IMG/VR virus record: IMGVR_UViG_3300047546_003107
Coordinates: 1 to 38,894 of that record
Length of the DNA: 38,894 bases
From: a virus
Direction: 5' to 3' (one strand)
Part shown: piece by piece, positions 32,224-38,894 of the stretch
How the letters are laid out: each line of letters starts with the position of its first letter
How positions within the stretch are numbered: the first letter of the stretch is position 1
Program-made: the position numbers and the translations under genes
Notes under the pieces: model-generated
Seen by the model: the letters and a program-made list of their open reading frames with translations, nothing else
The model's database searches: none
What the model was told of the DNA's origin: nothing

Positions 32224-32631
32224 ATGTGTAGATTTCGAAGGTATCGAAACACAACCGCTGGCAGGGCCAAACGTCTAGTAGCCGACGCCCAAAAGCGAGC
32301 CTTAAAATGGAAACTCCCCTTCGATATATCCTCAGAAGACCTAACACTCAGACTAGAGAAAGGCGTTTGTGAGATTACCGGCATCCCCTTTTGTTTTGAT
32401 GCTCACAGCCCCTGGGCTCCTAGCCTAGAGCGCAGAGATTCCCGACTAGGCTATACCAAGGACAATGTAGTGATAGCGGTTTTGATGTATAACGTGTGCA
32501 AAAACAGGTGGAGCCACGAAGATGTGCTGGAATTTGCGCAGAAGGTGTTAGCTGCTAGCGGTCCCACTCCGTCTTTGCAGACCCAAAAAGCATCTCCCGT
32601 GCCTGGTCCAAAGTCGGTCTGGAGGGTTTAG
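32224..32631 (+). CDS. HNH endonuclease inserted antisense between capsid and scaffold genes
   Basis: A 135-aa protein on the strand opposite to its neighbours. CEITG at residues 49-53, SLERRD at 67-72, GYTKDN at 76-81 and N90 match the phage HNH/His-Me finger family with the core C-x2-G, SLDR-x-D, GY-x3-N and N-x2-K. The N-terminus is basic (RFRRYRN). Its last 77 nt overlap the 3' end of the scaffold gene on the other strand, so its C-terminal tail after about residue 110 is encoded antisense to scaffold and is probably not part of the nuclease fold. No clear Shine-Dalgarno is present. It is likely a mobile endonuclease. Confidence 0.78.
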   Translation: MCRFRRYRNTTAGRAKRLVADAQKRALKWKLPFDISSEDLTLRLEKGVCEITGIPFCFDAHSPWAPSLERRDSRLGYTKDNVVIAVLMYNVCKNRWSHEDVLEFAQKVLAASGPTPSLQTQKASPVPGPKSVWRV

Positions 32632-33559
32632 CACTACCGGCCTTCTGGCCAGCCTTTTGGGAACCCGTAGTTCCCTTTAGTGCTACAGCCCGGTGGGCTT
32701 GAGCGTTAGCTGCCTGTTGCGGAGCCTTCGGAGCAGTACCCGCCGCGGGTTTCAGAACCTTTAAGTACGGCTTAAGAATTGTACGAACTTCTTCGATAGG
32801 GTCCGCGCTGTTATTAACCGTGGCCATAGCGGTTACCGCTTTGCGAACTACCTCTTCTGTCTCTGGATCCAGGGCCCGGCCTGCGAGGGTAGACTTAAGA
32901 GCTCTGTCCAGATTGGAGTTGTAGACGCGCCAGCCCTCTGCGTGAGCTTCCGCTGCGCGTTGTTGCTGGATTTGCTGCTCAATCATCGACAGTTTATTCT
33001 TAAGCTCTTGATTTTCATCGCCGACAACCATCATGTACTGGTTACGAGGATCTGTAGGGTCGAAGCCCGCCTCCTCCAGCATGCGCATTCGCTGTTGCTT
33101 TTGATATTCAAGCTCCCGCATCTGGCGTTCGTAAGCAACTTCCTGTTGCCGTTGCTGTTCCGCCGCTTGTCGCGCCAATTCTGCCTGCGCGAGGCGCTCA
33201 AGTAGAGCCTCCATCTTAGATTCCGCGGCTTTCTTTTCAGCCACGAGCTTTTGAATACGTTGTGTAGCACGGGGAGTTTGCTCTTCAGCCAAGGCCGGCG
33301 CATTTTCTTCCGTGGCTTCGAGCTCTTCTACCTCTTCGGAAGGTTCTTCTACCGCCTCTTCCTCTGCAGGCTCCGCTACTTCCTCTGGTGGTTGCTCTTC
33401 GGTAGCCTCCAGATATTCCTGAGCCAGCGCTTTTTCCGCTTCGAGCCTAGCCCCAGGAATTGCGTCGATTGCATCTTGGCCGTCCCATTCTCGGGAGTTA
33501 GATTTAGAAACTTCGCGCATAGCTTCTGGCAAGCTAGCGGGTACTTCAATTTCGGACAT
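32555..33559 (-). CDS. capsid scaffolding protein
   Basis: A 334-aa protein between portal and capsid genes. The N-terminal 95 residues are very acidic (runs of Glu, Pro and Ala), about 100-210 are coiled coil rich in Gln, Glu and Arg, and the C-terminus is basic and Ala/Lys-rich. This acidic-coiled-coil-basic layout and the genome position are typical of podovirus scaffolds, which guide capsid assembly and then leave. AGGAGG precedes ATG 33559. The 3' end is overlapped by an antisense HNH gene. Confidence 0.82.
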   Translation of the reverse strand: MSEIEVPASLPEAMREVSKSNSREWDGQDAIDAIPGARLEAEKALAQEYLEATEEQPPEEVAEPAEEEAVEEPSEEVEELEATEENAPALAEEQTPRATQRIQKLVAEKKAAESKMEALLERLAQAELARQAAEQQRQQEVAYERQMRELEYQKQQRMRMLEEAGFDPTDPRNQYMMVVGDENQELKNKLSMIEQQIQQQRAAEAHAEGWRVYNSNLDRALKSTLAGRALDPETEEVVRKAVTAMATVNNSADPIEEVRTILKPYLKVLKPAAGTAPKAPQQAANAQAHRAVALKGTTGSQKAGQKAGSAKPSRPTLDQAREMLFGSAKTEWDR

Positions 33560-33567
33560 GTATCCTC

Positions 33568-35643
33568 CTATTGCCCAGGAAGTGTAGCACTACCAGTTTG
33601 TTGCGCAACTAGCTCTTCCTGAGATTGTTCCGGCATCGGTGCGTTTAGGCTATTGCCCCCATCCGGAGGGCTCTCCAGCCCAGGCTCCGCTTCCGGCGGC
33701 GGGCCTTGCGTTGGTGCTGTAGTGCCGCCCTGTAGAGTAGCTGCATCTTGACCCATCTGCGCAGTCTGCTGCGCTAAGAAGTACTCGGCCTGCTCTGCCG
33801 CAGTATCGATTAGTTTCTTTTGATACAGGTCCATCTCTTCGTACTCTACAGTTTGCCGCCAACGGTTGATAACCTCGAGGTACTCCTCGTGATCATCCCA
33901 GGCGTAAACGTGTATATCTTCCTCCGGCGTCTTAAGCACCGTAAGTATATGGCGCCGGGCCTTGGTTCTAGCCTCGGGTGAGCGCTCGAAAGTAACCTTG
34001 TTAACGCTATCGTCTTGTAGAATATCTCGCGCGGCTTTAGCTGCAGGGTCGTCACTTGAAAGAATTCCAGCTTGATACATCTCGAGCGTTTCGCTAAACC
34101 GCAGCGCGTGTGATGTAGGCCCGCCCGAAAATACTTCAACCACGATATCGTTACCGAAATCGAACGACTCGGAATTAAACTCTTTGAGCGTCCACTTACC
34201 CTCATCGCCCATAACGCGAATCAGCCTGCCCTCGTTATAGAACTGTTTCGCTACATACAAGCAGTGTTGCAAAACATCCAAGCAAAACTGCGTATACTCC
34301 ATCTGCTCAGGCATTCGCATCTGCTCGTTATTTTCTTTGGCGAACGCGATGGCTCTACCGGTAGAAAGGTTCGGAGGTACTCCGCCCTGTGCTACGTCTT
34401 CGTAACCGCTCACGCGTTTAGCCGCCATGGACAGGTCCTCTACGTAGTTGAACATAGAGCTTGGAATATCCGGCGGCCTATCTACCTCAGGCTGGTATCC
34501 CTTGTTGTATTCGACAATTTGCCCGCTGATATTCGTAAGGCTCTCTGGGTCTACACCTGAACCGATAGGCGCCCAGATTCTCGAGTTCAAAATTGAGTCT
34601 AGCCACTCACGTTGTTTACTGGCTACGCGGTTGATAGTCCGCTGTATCGGTTTGAGGTCTGCGATTGCGCCAGCCGCGAATAACGAGGTAGGCACGTTAT
34701 TGTCACCCTTCAAAGGAATGAAAGGTATTCGCGCCGGGGTGTAGATGTTCGGGCCTAGGTAAATGATAACGTCGCCGCTAAAAATACAAAGCCTGCCGTT
34801 TGGATATTTCCGGGAGGGGTTCTCCCAAAATTCACACAATTCCGCGAGTACGTTACCGTCTGCGGCAGATGCTATACCGCTGGCGAAAGACTCGTTCAAT
34901 CCTGAGGCTTGTTCGAAAGGTGCCTGAGGGTTTTTCAGAAACCTCCCCTTCGTAGGCTCTTCGAACATATCCGTTGGAAATCTATCTTCTAGGATTCTGA
35001 TTGGATAAAGCTTGCGGTGGATTACGTAAGCCCCAGCCCGGCGAAGTTCTTTCTTGCTACGAACTGTAGGGTCGATGAGCAAATCCGTAGTAGGTACAAA
35101 CTCAATTGACACTTCACCTTCGTTAAACTGCTCAACCAACGGCTCTCCGAATTCGTTAGTTTCTGGGTCTTCCTCGTTAAGCATCGGCTGCTCAAGAGGC
35201 CGGCCGCCGTCGATGTTCCAGCAAACTTTAACGAAACCCAAACCAGTAATACGACTCCAGTCGATACAGTTACGTATCTCATCGTAATCGAACACGCCGG
35301 TATTCATGAACGATTTACATAGCAGCTCTGTGCTATCAGCCATGGCCCGCGCTTTTTGGTCGCCGTGTACGCTAGGCACTTCTGGGTTTACCTTCTGTCG
35401 CAGGAGCGTAGCTGATGCAGCCCTGATGATTGGGCGGATAACGTTACGCTGTTCGAGGGCCTCACCGTTACCATCGTCCAGAAACTGGCCACCCATCACA
35501 ACGTGTTGAGCTCCAAGATACATCGCGTAATTTTCTAGAAGCTCATCTTTGCGAAGTAAGAAAGAGTCGTAAGCATCCTGCTTCAGAGATTCAATCTCTT
35601 TCAGCATAACCCTAGCTGTGTCTTTGTTAAACTTCTTAGCCAT
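33568..35643 (-). CDS. portal protein
   Basis: A 691-aa protein. Landmarks include the N-terminal helical region (KEIESLKQDAYDSF), then RNVIRPIIRAASATLLRQKVNPEV, WSRITGLGFVKVCWN, and FVPTTDLLIDPTVRSKKELRRAGAYVI, a pattern of P22/T7-like portals. The later part has ADLKPIQRTINRVASKQREW and a Gln/Pro-rich tail from about 635. The portal forms the ring through which DNA is packaged and ejected and it binds terminase. It lies between scaffold and a small membrane protein, and is co-transcribed with them. No strong Shine-Dalgarno is seen at ATG 35643. Confidence 0.88.
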   Translation of the reverse strand: MAKKFNKDTARVMLKEIESLKQDAYDSFLLRKDELLENYAMYLGAQHVVMGGQFLDDGNGEALEQRNVIRPIIRAASATLLRQKVNPEVPSVHGDQKARAMADSTELLCKSFMNTGVFDYDEIRNCIDWSRITGLGFVKVCWNIDGGRPLEQPMLNEEDPETNEFGEPLVEQFNEGEVSIEFVPTTDLLIDPTVRSKKELRRAGAYVIHRKLYPIRILEDRFPTDMFEEPTKGRFLKNPQAPFEQASGLNESFASGIASAADGNVLAELCEFWENPSRKYPNGRLCIFSGDVIIYLGPNIYTPARIPFIPLKGDNNVPTSLFAAGAIADLKPIQRTINRVASKQREWLDSILNSRIWAPIGSGVDPESLTNISGQIVEYNKGYQPEVDRPPDIPSSMFNYVEDLSMAAKRVSGYEDVAQGGVPPNLSTGRAIAFAKENNEQMRMPEQMEYTQFCLDVLQHCLYVAKQFYNEGRLIRVMGDEGKWTLKEFNSESFDFGNDIVVEVFSGGPTSHALRFSETLEMYQAGILSSDDPAAKAARDILQDDSVNKVTFERSPEARTKARRHILTVLKTPEEDIHVYAWDDHEEYLEVINRWRQTVEYEEMDLYQKKLIDTAAEQAEYFLAQQTAQMGQDAATLQGGTTAPTQGPPPEAEPGLESPPDGGNSLNAPMPEQSQEELVAQQTGSATLPGQ

Positions 35644-35646
35644 GGC

Positions 35647-35904
35647 TTAACCTATGGCCTGGGTAACGCGGCGGCGCATTTCCTCTTGGAGGTATGCTTT
35701 CCTATCCCGCTCATCTTTGAATTTTTCAGCGGCTATCTCTGCGCGGTGCTCAACCAACCTAACCGGCTCACCTCCTACCTGCATGGTGTCGTGCAGATAC
35801 TTAAGGGTATCTTTGTGTAACTTCTCGATTTTAGCCAGAACTAGCCAAAGTTGTAGCGGAGAAGTTACCACCAGACATAGGCATAAGACTTGAGAAAACT
35901 CCAC
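35647..35904 (-). CDS. small membrane protein ahead of the portal gene
   Basis: An 85-aa protein starting at GTG 35904. Residues about 6-24 form a transmembrane segment (VLCLCLVVTSPLQLWLVLA), followed by a charged helical region rich in Glu, Lys and Arg. A longer frame up to 36198 exists but reads through the terminase gene and is not credible. TATACT lies 6 nt upstream of the GTG. Its function is unknown; a membrane protein at the head of the portal-scaffold operon is unusual. Confidence 0.65.
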   Translation of the reverse strand: MEFSQVLCLCLVVTSPLQLWLVLAKIEKLHKDTLKYLHDTMQVGGEPVRLVEHRAEIAAEKFKDERDRKAYLQEEMRRRVTQAIG

Positions 35905-35918
35905 GATACAAGTATACT
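35890..35918. promoter_or_regulatory. bidirectional promoter with shared palindromic -10 (AGTATACT)
   Basis: The 22-bp gap between two divergent genes contains AGTATACT (35911-35918), which reads TATACT on both strands. Leftward, the box is 6 nt from GTG 35904. Rightward, TATACT (35913-35918) has a -35-like TTGAGA (35890-35895) at 17 bp and is 8 nt from GTG 35927. The two -10 elements overlap, so RNA polymerase may fire in only one direction at a time. Confidence 0.72.
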
Positions 35919-35926
35919 CTAAACCC

Positions 35927-37948
35927 GTGGGAAGGCCAGCTAAGGTAGAGCGTGGACATAAGAAAAGAGGCCGGCCTAACGGATTAAACGATAAGCGCCC
36001 AGCGCCAGACGCCTGGGGTCTCACCTTAGGACAGAAGAAAGAACTAGAGGCAACCCGCGAACTATACGGTAAGAATTTCGAAATCTTCTGTAAAGCCGAG
36101 CTGTGGATTGTAGACCGGGATAGCCCCTCCGGTGTTGGGGTTAAACCCTTCGAGTTCAACGCTGCGCAGAAAAAACTCCAGCGTACCATCGACCTCATTA
36201 AGCTTTACAACATCCGCCGCACCACCCAGCTCAACAAAGAAAACCCAGAGGTACCTATCTCAGAGTATCCAGTCCAGTTGGTTGTTCTCAAACCTCGTAA
36301 AGTTGGTATCTCTACTTATCTACAGGCCCGGGCTTTGTGGCGTTGCGAGTTCGAGCAGAATCTCAACTGCCTTATCATGGCGCACGAAAACGGTTCGGCT
36401 AGAAATATCGCGTCCATCTCTAAACGCTTTATCGAAAAGTGGGAGCCCCACAGCATCGACTATCGAAAGCACATCGATAGGTGTACAGACCGTAACATCT
36501 ACTGGGGTAAAGACCAGTACACCTCCAAAGAGTGGGGCTCTCAAATCCACGTAGTTTCTGCGGGTAAATCAACTAAAGGTACAACCCGCGGTTTTACATT
36601 CCACTACGTACACATTTCAGAAGAAGCCCATTATCAATCTGAGTCAGAAGTATCGGCGGCCTTGGCTGCAACAGTACCCTTTAAGGAAACCTACGAGGAG
36701 TCTACGGCCAACGGTATCGGCGGAATGTTTCATGATAATTATACAAATGCGGCAGAAATAGAAGCAGTAATGCAAGGCCGGCTGCCTGAAAACTGGAACG
36801 GTAAATTCCGTTTCTTCTTTGGATGGTACGAGGACCCCGAATATAAACTACCAGTTACCGAATCCGAAAGACATGCGATTGAAAGCTCTTTAACTCCACG
36901 CGAACAAGAACTCATCCAGCTCTTTCAAGTAACGACGGAGCAGCTAGCGTGGCGCAGATATAAGATAGGCTCGGAGTGTACCGCTCAAACGGAAATGTCT
37001 CCGGAGGATTACTTTAATCAAGAGTATCCTTCAGAGCCACACGACGCATTCGTAACATCCGGTACCGCAGCGTTTAGTCTTAGGCCTCTTACTGCTATGC
37101 ATACCGCCGCCAAAAAACTCGGGCTGTGGCATTGGCAGGGCCACCTAACCGCTGTAGATACCGAAGAACTTTGCCACCGATACGCTACAGGCCACGAGCC
37201 TACGTGCATTCAGTACATCGGGCCAAAGCCCGGCGCGCAGTATATCATCGGAGTGGATACAGCCTCGGGCCTTGCACATGGTGATCAATCCGTAATCTCT
37301 GTGTGGTGGCGTAAAGGCCTTGAGTATATGCAGGAGGTGGCCCGCGTTATCAATAAAGCGCAGGCGGATGACCTTGCACGTATGGCGGTATTTCTAGCCC
37401 GCGAGTATAACGACGCATTCATTATCCCCGAAGCCAATCCGCCGGGTAATGCTACGTGTCTATACATCCAGCGTATGGGTTACACAAACTGTTACATGCG
37501 TGAAAACCCTGAACGTATCGGCGGCGACGGTATAGGTGATACGTTTGCGCTTGGCTTTTACACAAACCCTAGAACCAAACCGCTCTTAGTATCTGCGGGG
37601 CAAGACGCTGTAAGGCATCAGAGAATTCTGATCCTAAATCGTACGGCGCTCCGCCAGTGGGAGATTTACAGAAACAACTCCGGAAAGTATGGAGCACCCG
37701 AGGGTGAAAAAGATGACTGTGTAATGGCCGACCTTCTATGCGTATGGGCTCACTTTACAGGCGTGGCCCCTCTCGTAAAAAAGTGGCATTCAGAAACAGC
37801 CGAAGAAGAAAATCCCGAGACGCGAAAAATCTCAAAAGAAAACGAAGCTATGTGGAATCAGATACGCAAACTCAAAAGGGATATTGCGAAGAACAATAAA
37901 AGAAAGAGGACGCTTAGTGTAGAGTCTGTCCTAGGCCGTTATTTTTAG
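35927..37948 (+). CDS. terminase large subunit
   Basis: A 673-aa packaging motor. The ATPase has Walker A KPRKVGIST at 122-130, Walker B HYVHISEEAH at 226-235 and a coupling motif STANG at 259-263. The RNase H-like nuclease has D444 (IIGVDTASG), E502 (IIPEANPPG) and the acidic group D596/D597. The N-terminal 20 residues carry two GRP motifs, including KKRGRP, like AT hooks. It starts at GTG 35927 and is the only structural-module gene read rightward. No small terminase subunit is recognised. It should bind the portal during packaging. Confidence 0.92.
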   Translation: MGRPAKVERGHKKRGRPNGLNDKRPAPDAWGLTLGQKKELEATRELYGKNFEIFCKAELWIVDRDSPSGVGVKPFEFNAAQKKLQRTIDLIKLYNIRRTTQLNKENPEVPISEYPVQLVVLKPRKVGISTYLQARALWRCEFEQNLNCLIMAHENGSARNIASISKRFIEKWEPHSIDYRKHIDRCTDRNIYWGKDQYTSKEWGSQIHVVSAGKSTKGTTRGFTFHYVHISEEAHYQSESEVSAALAATVPFKETYEESTANGIGGMFHDNYTNAAEIEAVMQGRLPENWNGKFRFFFGWYEDPEYKLPVTESERHAIESSLTPREQELIQLFQVTTEQLAWRRYKIGSECTAQTEMSPEDYFNQEYPSEPHDAFVTSGTAAFSLRPLTAMHTAAKKLGLWHWQGHLTAVDTEELCHRYATGHEPTCIQYIGPKPGAQYIIGVDTASGLAHGDQSVISVWWRKGLEYMQEVARVINKAQADDLARMAVFLAREYNDAFIIPEANPPGNATCLYIQRMGYTNCYMRENPERIGGDGIGDTFALGFYTNPRTKPLLVSAGQDAVRHQRILILNRTALRQWEIYRNNSGKYGAPEGEKDDCVMADLLCVWAHFTGVAPLVKKWHSETAEEENPETRKISKENEAMWNQIRKLKRDIAKNNKRKRTLSVESVLGRYF

Positions 37949-37951
37949 TTA

Positions 37952-38734
37952 CTATTTACGGTATTTCTTACCTTGTTTCCATCTAGCTTTTTCTTTTTCT
38001 ATCTGCGCGACCCTTGCAGGATCGATGCTAACTGGTGGTGGTTGCCCCCCAATATCTGGAGGATATCCGTAGATGCTCGCTAGTGGTGGTTCATTCTCCA
38101 TGCCTCCGCCGTTTGCTATCACTCCTGGGGGCATAGGCGCTGGCAGAAACTGCCCTTGATTTAAGAGCTCATCCATCTGGTCTTGAGAGAGGCTCATCCT
38201 AGGGGAGAAAGCCCCCTGCCCTAAAGTTTCATCCATCTGCGCTTGAGAGAGGCTCATCCTAGGGGCCATACCCGGAGAAGTAACCGGTCCGGCAGTTGGA
38301 GGGGTAATGGTGGGTCCTGCACCGGGCATCGGTACTGGGAAACGCTTCGGGATTTCTCCTCCACGTGGCCCGGCGTACGGCATAGCCGCAGGAGGTGGCG
38401 GTGGAGCTGAAGGTAAAGGCATACCAGGCTTAGGCGCTCCAGCCAAAGATTCATCTAAAGGTGCTGCGCCAGGGGCTGGGGCCGAGGGTGGTACAGCGTT
38501 AGCCGGCATACGCAGGTTAGCTCCAGCCTGAATGCGATTGATATCAGTAATTCCATTTTCTTTCGCTATGCGTTGAATCATCGCTTGCACATCTTTGGGA
38601 TTTGCGTTAGGCCCAAGGCGGCTTTGGGCAATCTTCGTAAGATTATCCCCTCTCTTGATCTGGTACCGGTCGGTAGGATCTTGGCTCCCAGGAGGTGCAG
38701 AGCTAGGTGCTGGAAACATATCTTCGCGCGCCAC
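37952..38734 (-). CDS. LysM-domain protein
   Basis: A 260-aa protein. Residues about 23-78 form a LysM peptidoglycan-binding domain (YQIKRGDNLTKIAQSRLG and GANLRMPA). Residues 80-155 are a Pro/Ala/Gly-rich linker, 158-197 contain two 20-residue repeats beginning PRMSLSQ, and the C-terminus is basic. It has no signal peptide and may be a virion protein that contacts cell wall on entry, or a cytoplasmic lysis accessory. It converges on the terminase, leaving only 3 nt between the stops. It starts at GTG 38734 with TATACT 7 nt upstream. Confidence 0.75.
   Translation of the reverse strand: MAREDMFPAPSSAPPGSQDPTDRYQIKRGDNLTKIAQSRLGPNANPKDVQAMIQRIAKENGITDINRIQAGANLRMPANAVPPSAPAPGAAPLDESLAGAPKPGMPLPSAPPPPPAAMPYAGPRGGEIPKRFPVPMPGAGPTITPPTAGPVTSPGMAPRMSLSQAQMDETLGQGAFSPRMSLSQDQMDELLNQGQFLPAPMPPGVIANGGGMENEPPLASIYGYPPDIGGQPPPVSIDPARVAQIEKEKARWKQGKKYRK
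38140..38265 (-). repeat. two 20-residue repeats (60-bp units) in LysM protein
   Basis: Two adjacent units encode PRMSLSQ(A/D)QMDE(T/L)L(G/N)QG. At DNA level long stretches are identical, indicating a recent tandem duplication. The units probably form two helical binding modules in the disordered linker. Confidence 0.7.
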
Positions 38735-38741
38735 GCTACTC

Positions 38742-38750
38742 AGTATAACA
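38742..38750 (-). promoter_or_regulatory. leaderless extended -10 promoter for LysM gene
   Basis: TGTTATACT on the minus strand, 7 nt before GTG 38734. No -35 of good quality. It lies in the short divergent gap to the partial rightward ORF. Confidence 0.7.
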
Positions 38751-38795
38751 GAAGCGTTTATCCTACACGCAAGAAAGTTAAATTGCTTTTACTAG

Positions 38796-38894
38796 ATGAG
38801 AGGAAAAGTAAACGCTACGTTACTTCAAGCGGCGGCCCGCCTAAAATTAGGGCCTCCGGCCCGCCCGTTTTTTGCATTACTAGGCGAAGCCGTC
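38796..38894 (+). CDS. partial ORF running off the right edge
   Basis: Thirty-three codons from ATG 38796 stay open to the last base. The visible start (MRGKVNATLLQAAARLKLG) is basic and helical, then PPARPFFALLGEAV. It is divergent from the LysM gene. If the window ends are joined, the frame would continue 18 codons and stop at 55-57, giving a 51-aa protein, but this length of open frame is expected by chance. No family is recognised. Confidence 0.4.
   Translation, partial: MRGKVNATLLQAAARLKLGPPARPFFALLGEAV

Noticed and set aside
35905-36198. Longer version of the small membrane protein starting at 36198
   Set aside because: It would read antisense through the terminase start; the GTG at 35904 with TATACT 6 nt upstream is a better start.
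37930-37985. Bidirectional terminator between terminase and LysM genes
   Set aside because: Only a 4-5 bp imperfect stem (CCGT/ACGG) in an AT-rich stretch; too weak to call.
1-38894. Depletion of GATC linked to the adenine methyltransferase
   Set aside because: GATC is seen many times by eye, including dozens in the late region, so no avoidance is apparent.
1-38894. tRNA genes
   Set aside because: No cloverleaf with a T-loop consensus was found, and nearly every base is coding.

Overview
The window looks like most or all of the genome of a lytic, short-tailed (podovirus-like) bacteriophage. It has one tightly packed block of replication genes, a complete head-tail-fibre-lysis set in the usual podovirus order, and no host housekeeping genes, integrase, tRNA or rRNA. 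Base composition is close to even and genes abut or overlap almost everywhere. The host cannot be named from sequence. Spanin-like lysis proteins and several Sec-type signal peptides suggest a Gram-negative host. CTAG is frequent, which is unlike typical enterobacterial phages.

Layout. Positions 112-9269 (+ strand) form one compact early operon of SD-led, overlapping genes: a candidate ssDNA-binding protein, a GroES-like co-chaperonin, small unknown proteins, family A DNA polymerase, RuvC-like resolvase, Cas4/RecB-like nuclease, SNF2-type helicase, a DUF5664/MazZ-like nucleotide pyrophosphohydrolase, a pentapeptide-repeat protein, a deoxyribosyltransferase-like protein and an N6-adenine methyltransferase. 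Positions 9210-10829 (- strand) are a lysis module (spanin candidates, holin candidates, M15 endolysin). Positions 10826-16328 (-) hold a tailspike, two tandem LamG-type proteins and a Cys-rich exported protein. Positions 16359-22529 (-) encode three ejection/internal virion proteins. Positions 22546-28921 (-) encode fibre-like proteins, nozzle, adaptor and unknown connector proteins. Positions 28954-35904 (-) hold an exported protein, an HNH endonuclease, major capsid protein, scaffold, portal and a small membrane protein, with a second HNH gene inserted antisense (32224-32631, +). The large terminase (35927-37948, +) reads away from the portal block. A LysM protein (37952-38734, -) converges on it, and a partial rightward ORF runs off the right edge.

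The main unexpected signal is transcriptional. Many late transcription units start with a sigma70-like -10 box almost exactly 6 nt before an ATG or GTG start codon, sometimes with a -35 at 17 bp. These mRNAs should therefore be leaderless, whereas the early operon, capsid and scaffold genes use strong Shine-Dalgarno sites. Other points of interest: four virion-module proteins with signal peptides, a GroES homologue that lacks the roof hairpin, a capsid gene flanked by two unrelated HNH endonucleases on opposite strands, a large ejection protein with the same short motif at both ends, and a palindromic bidirectional promoter between the portal block and the terminase.
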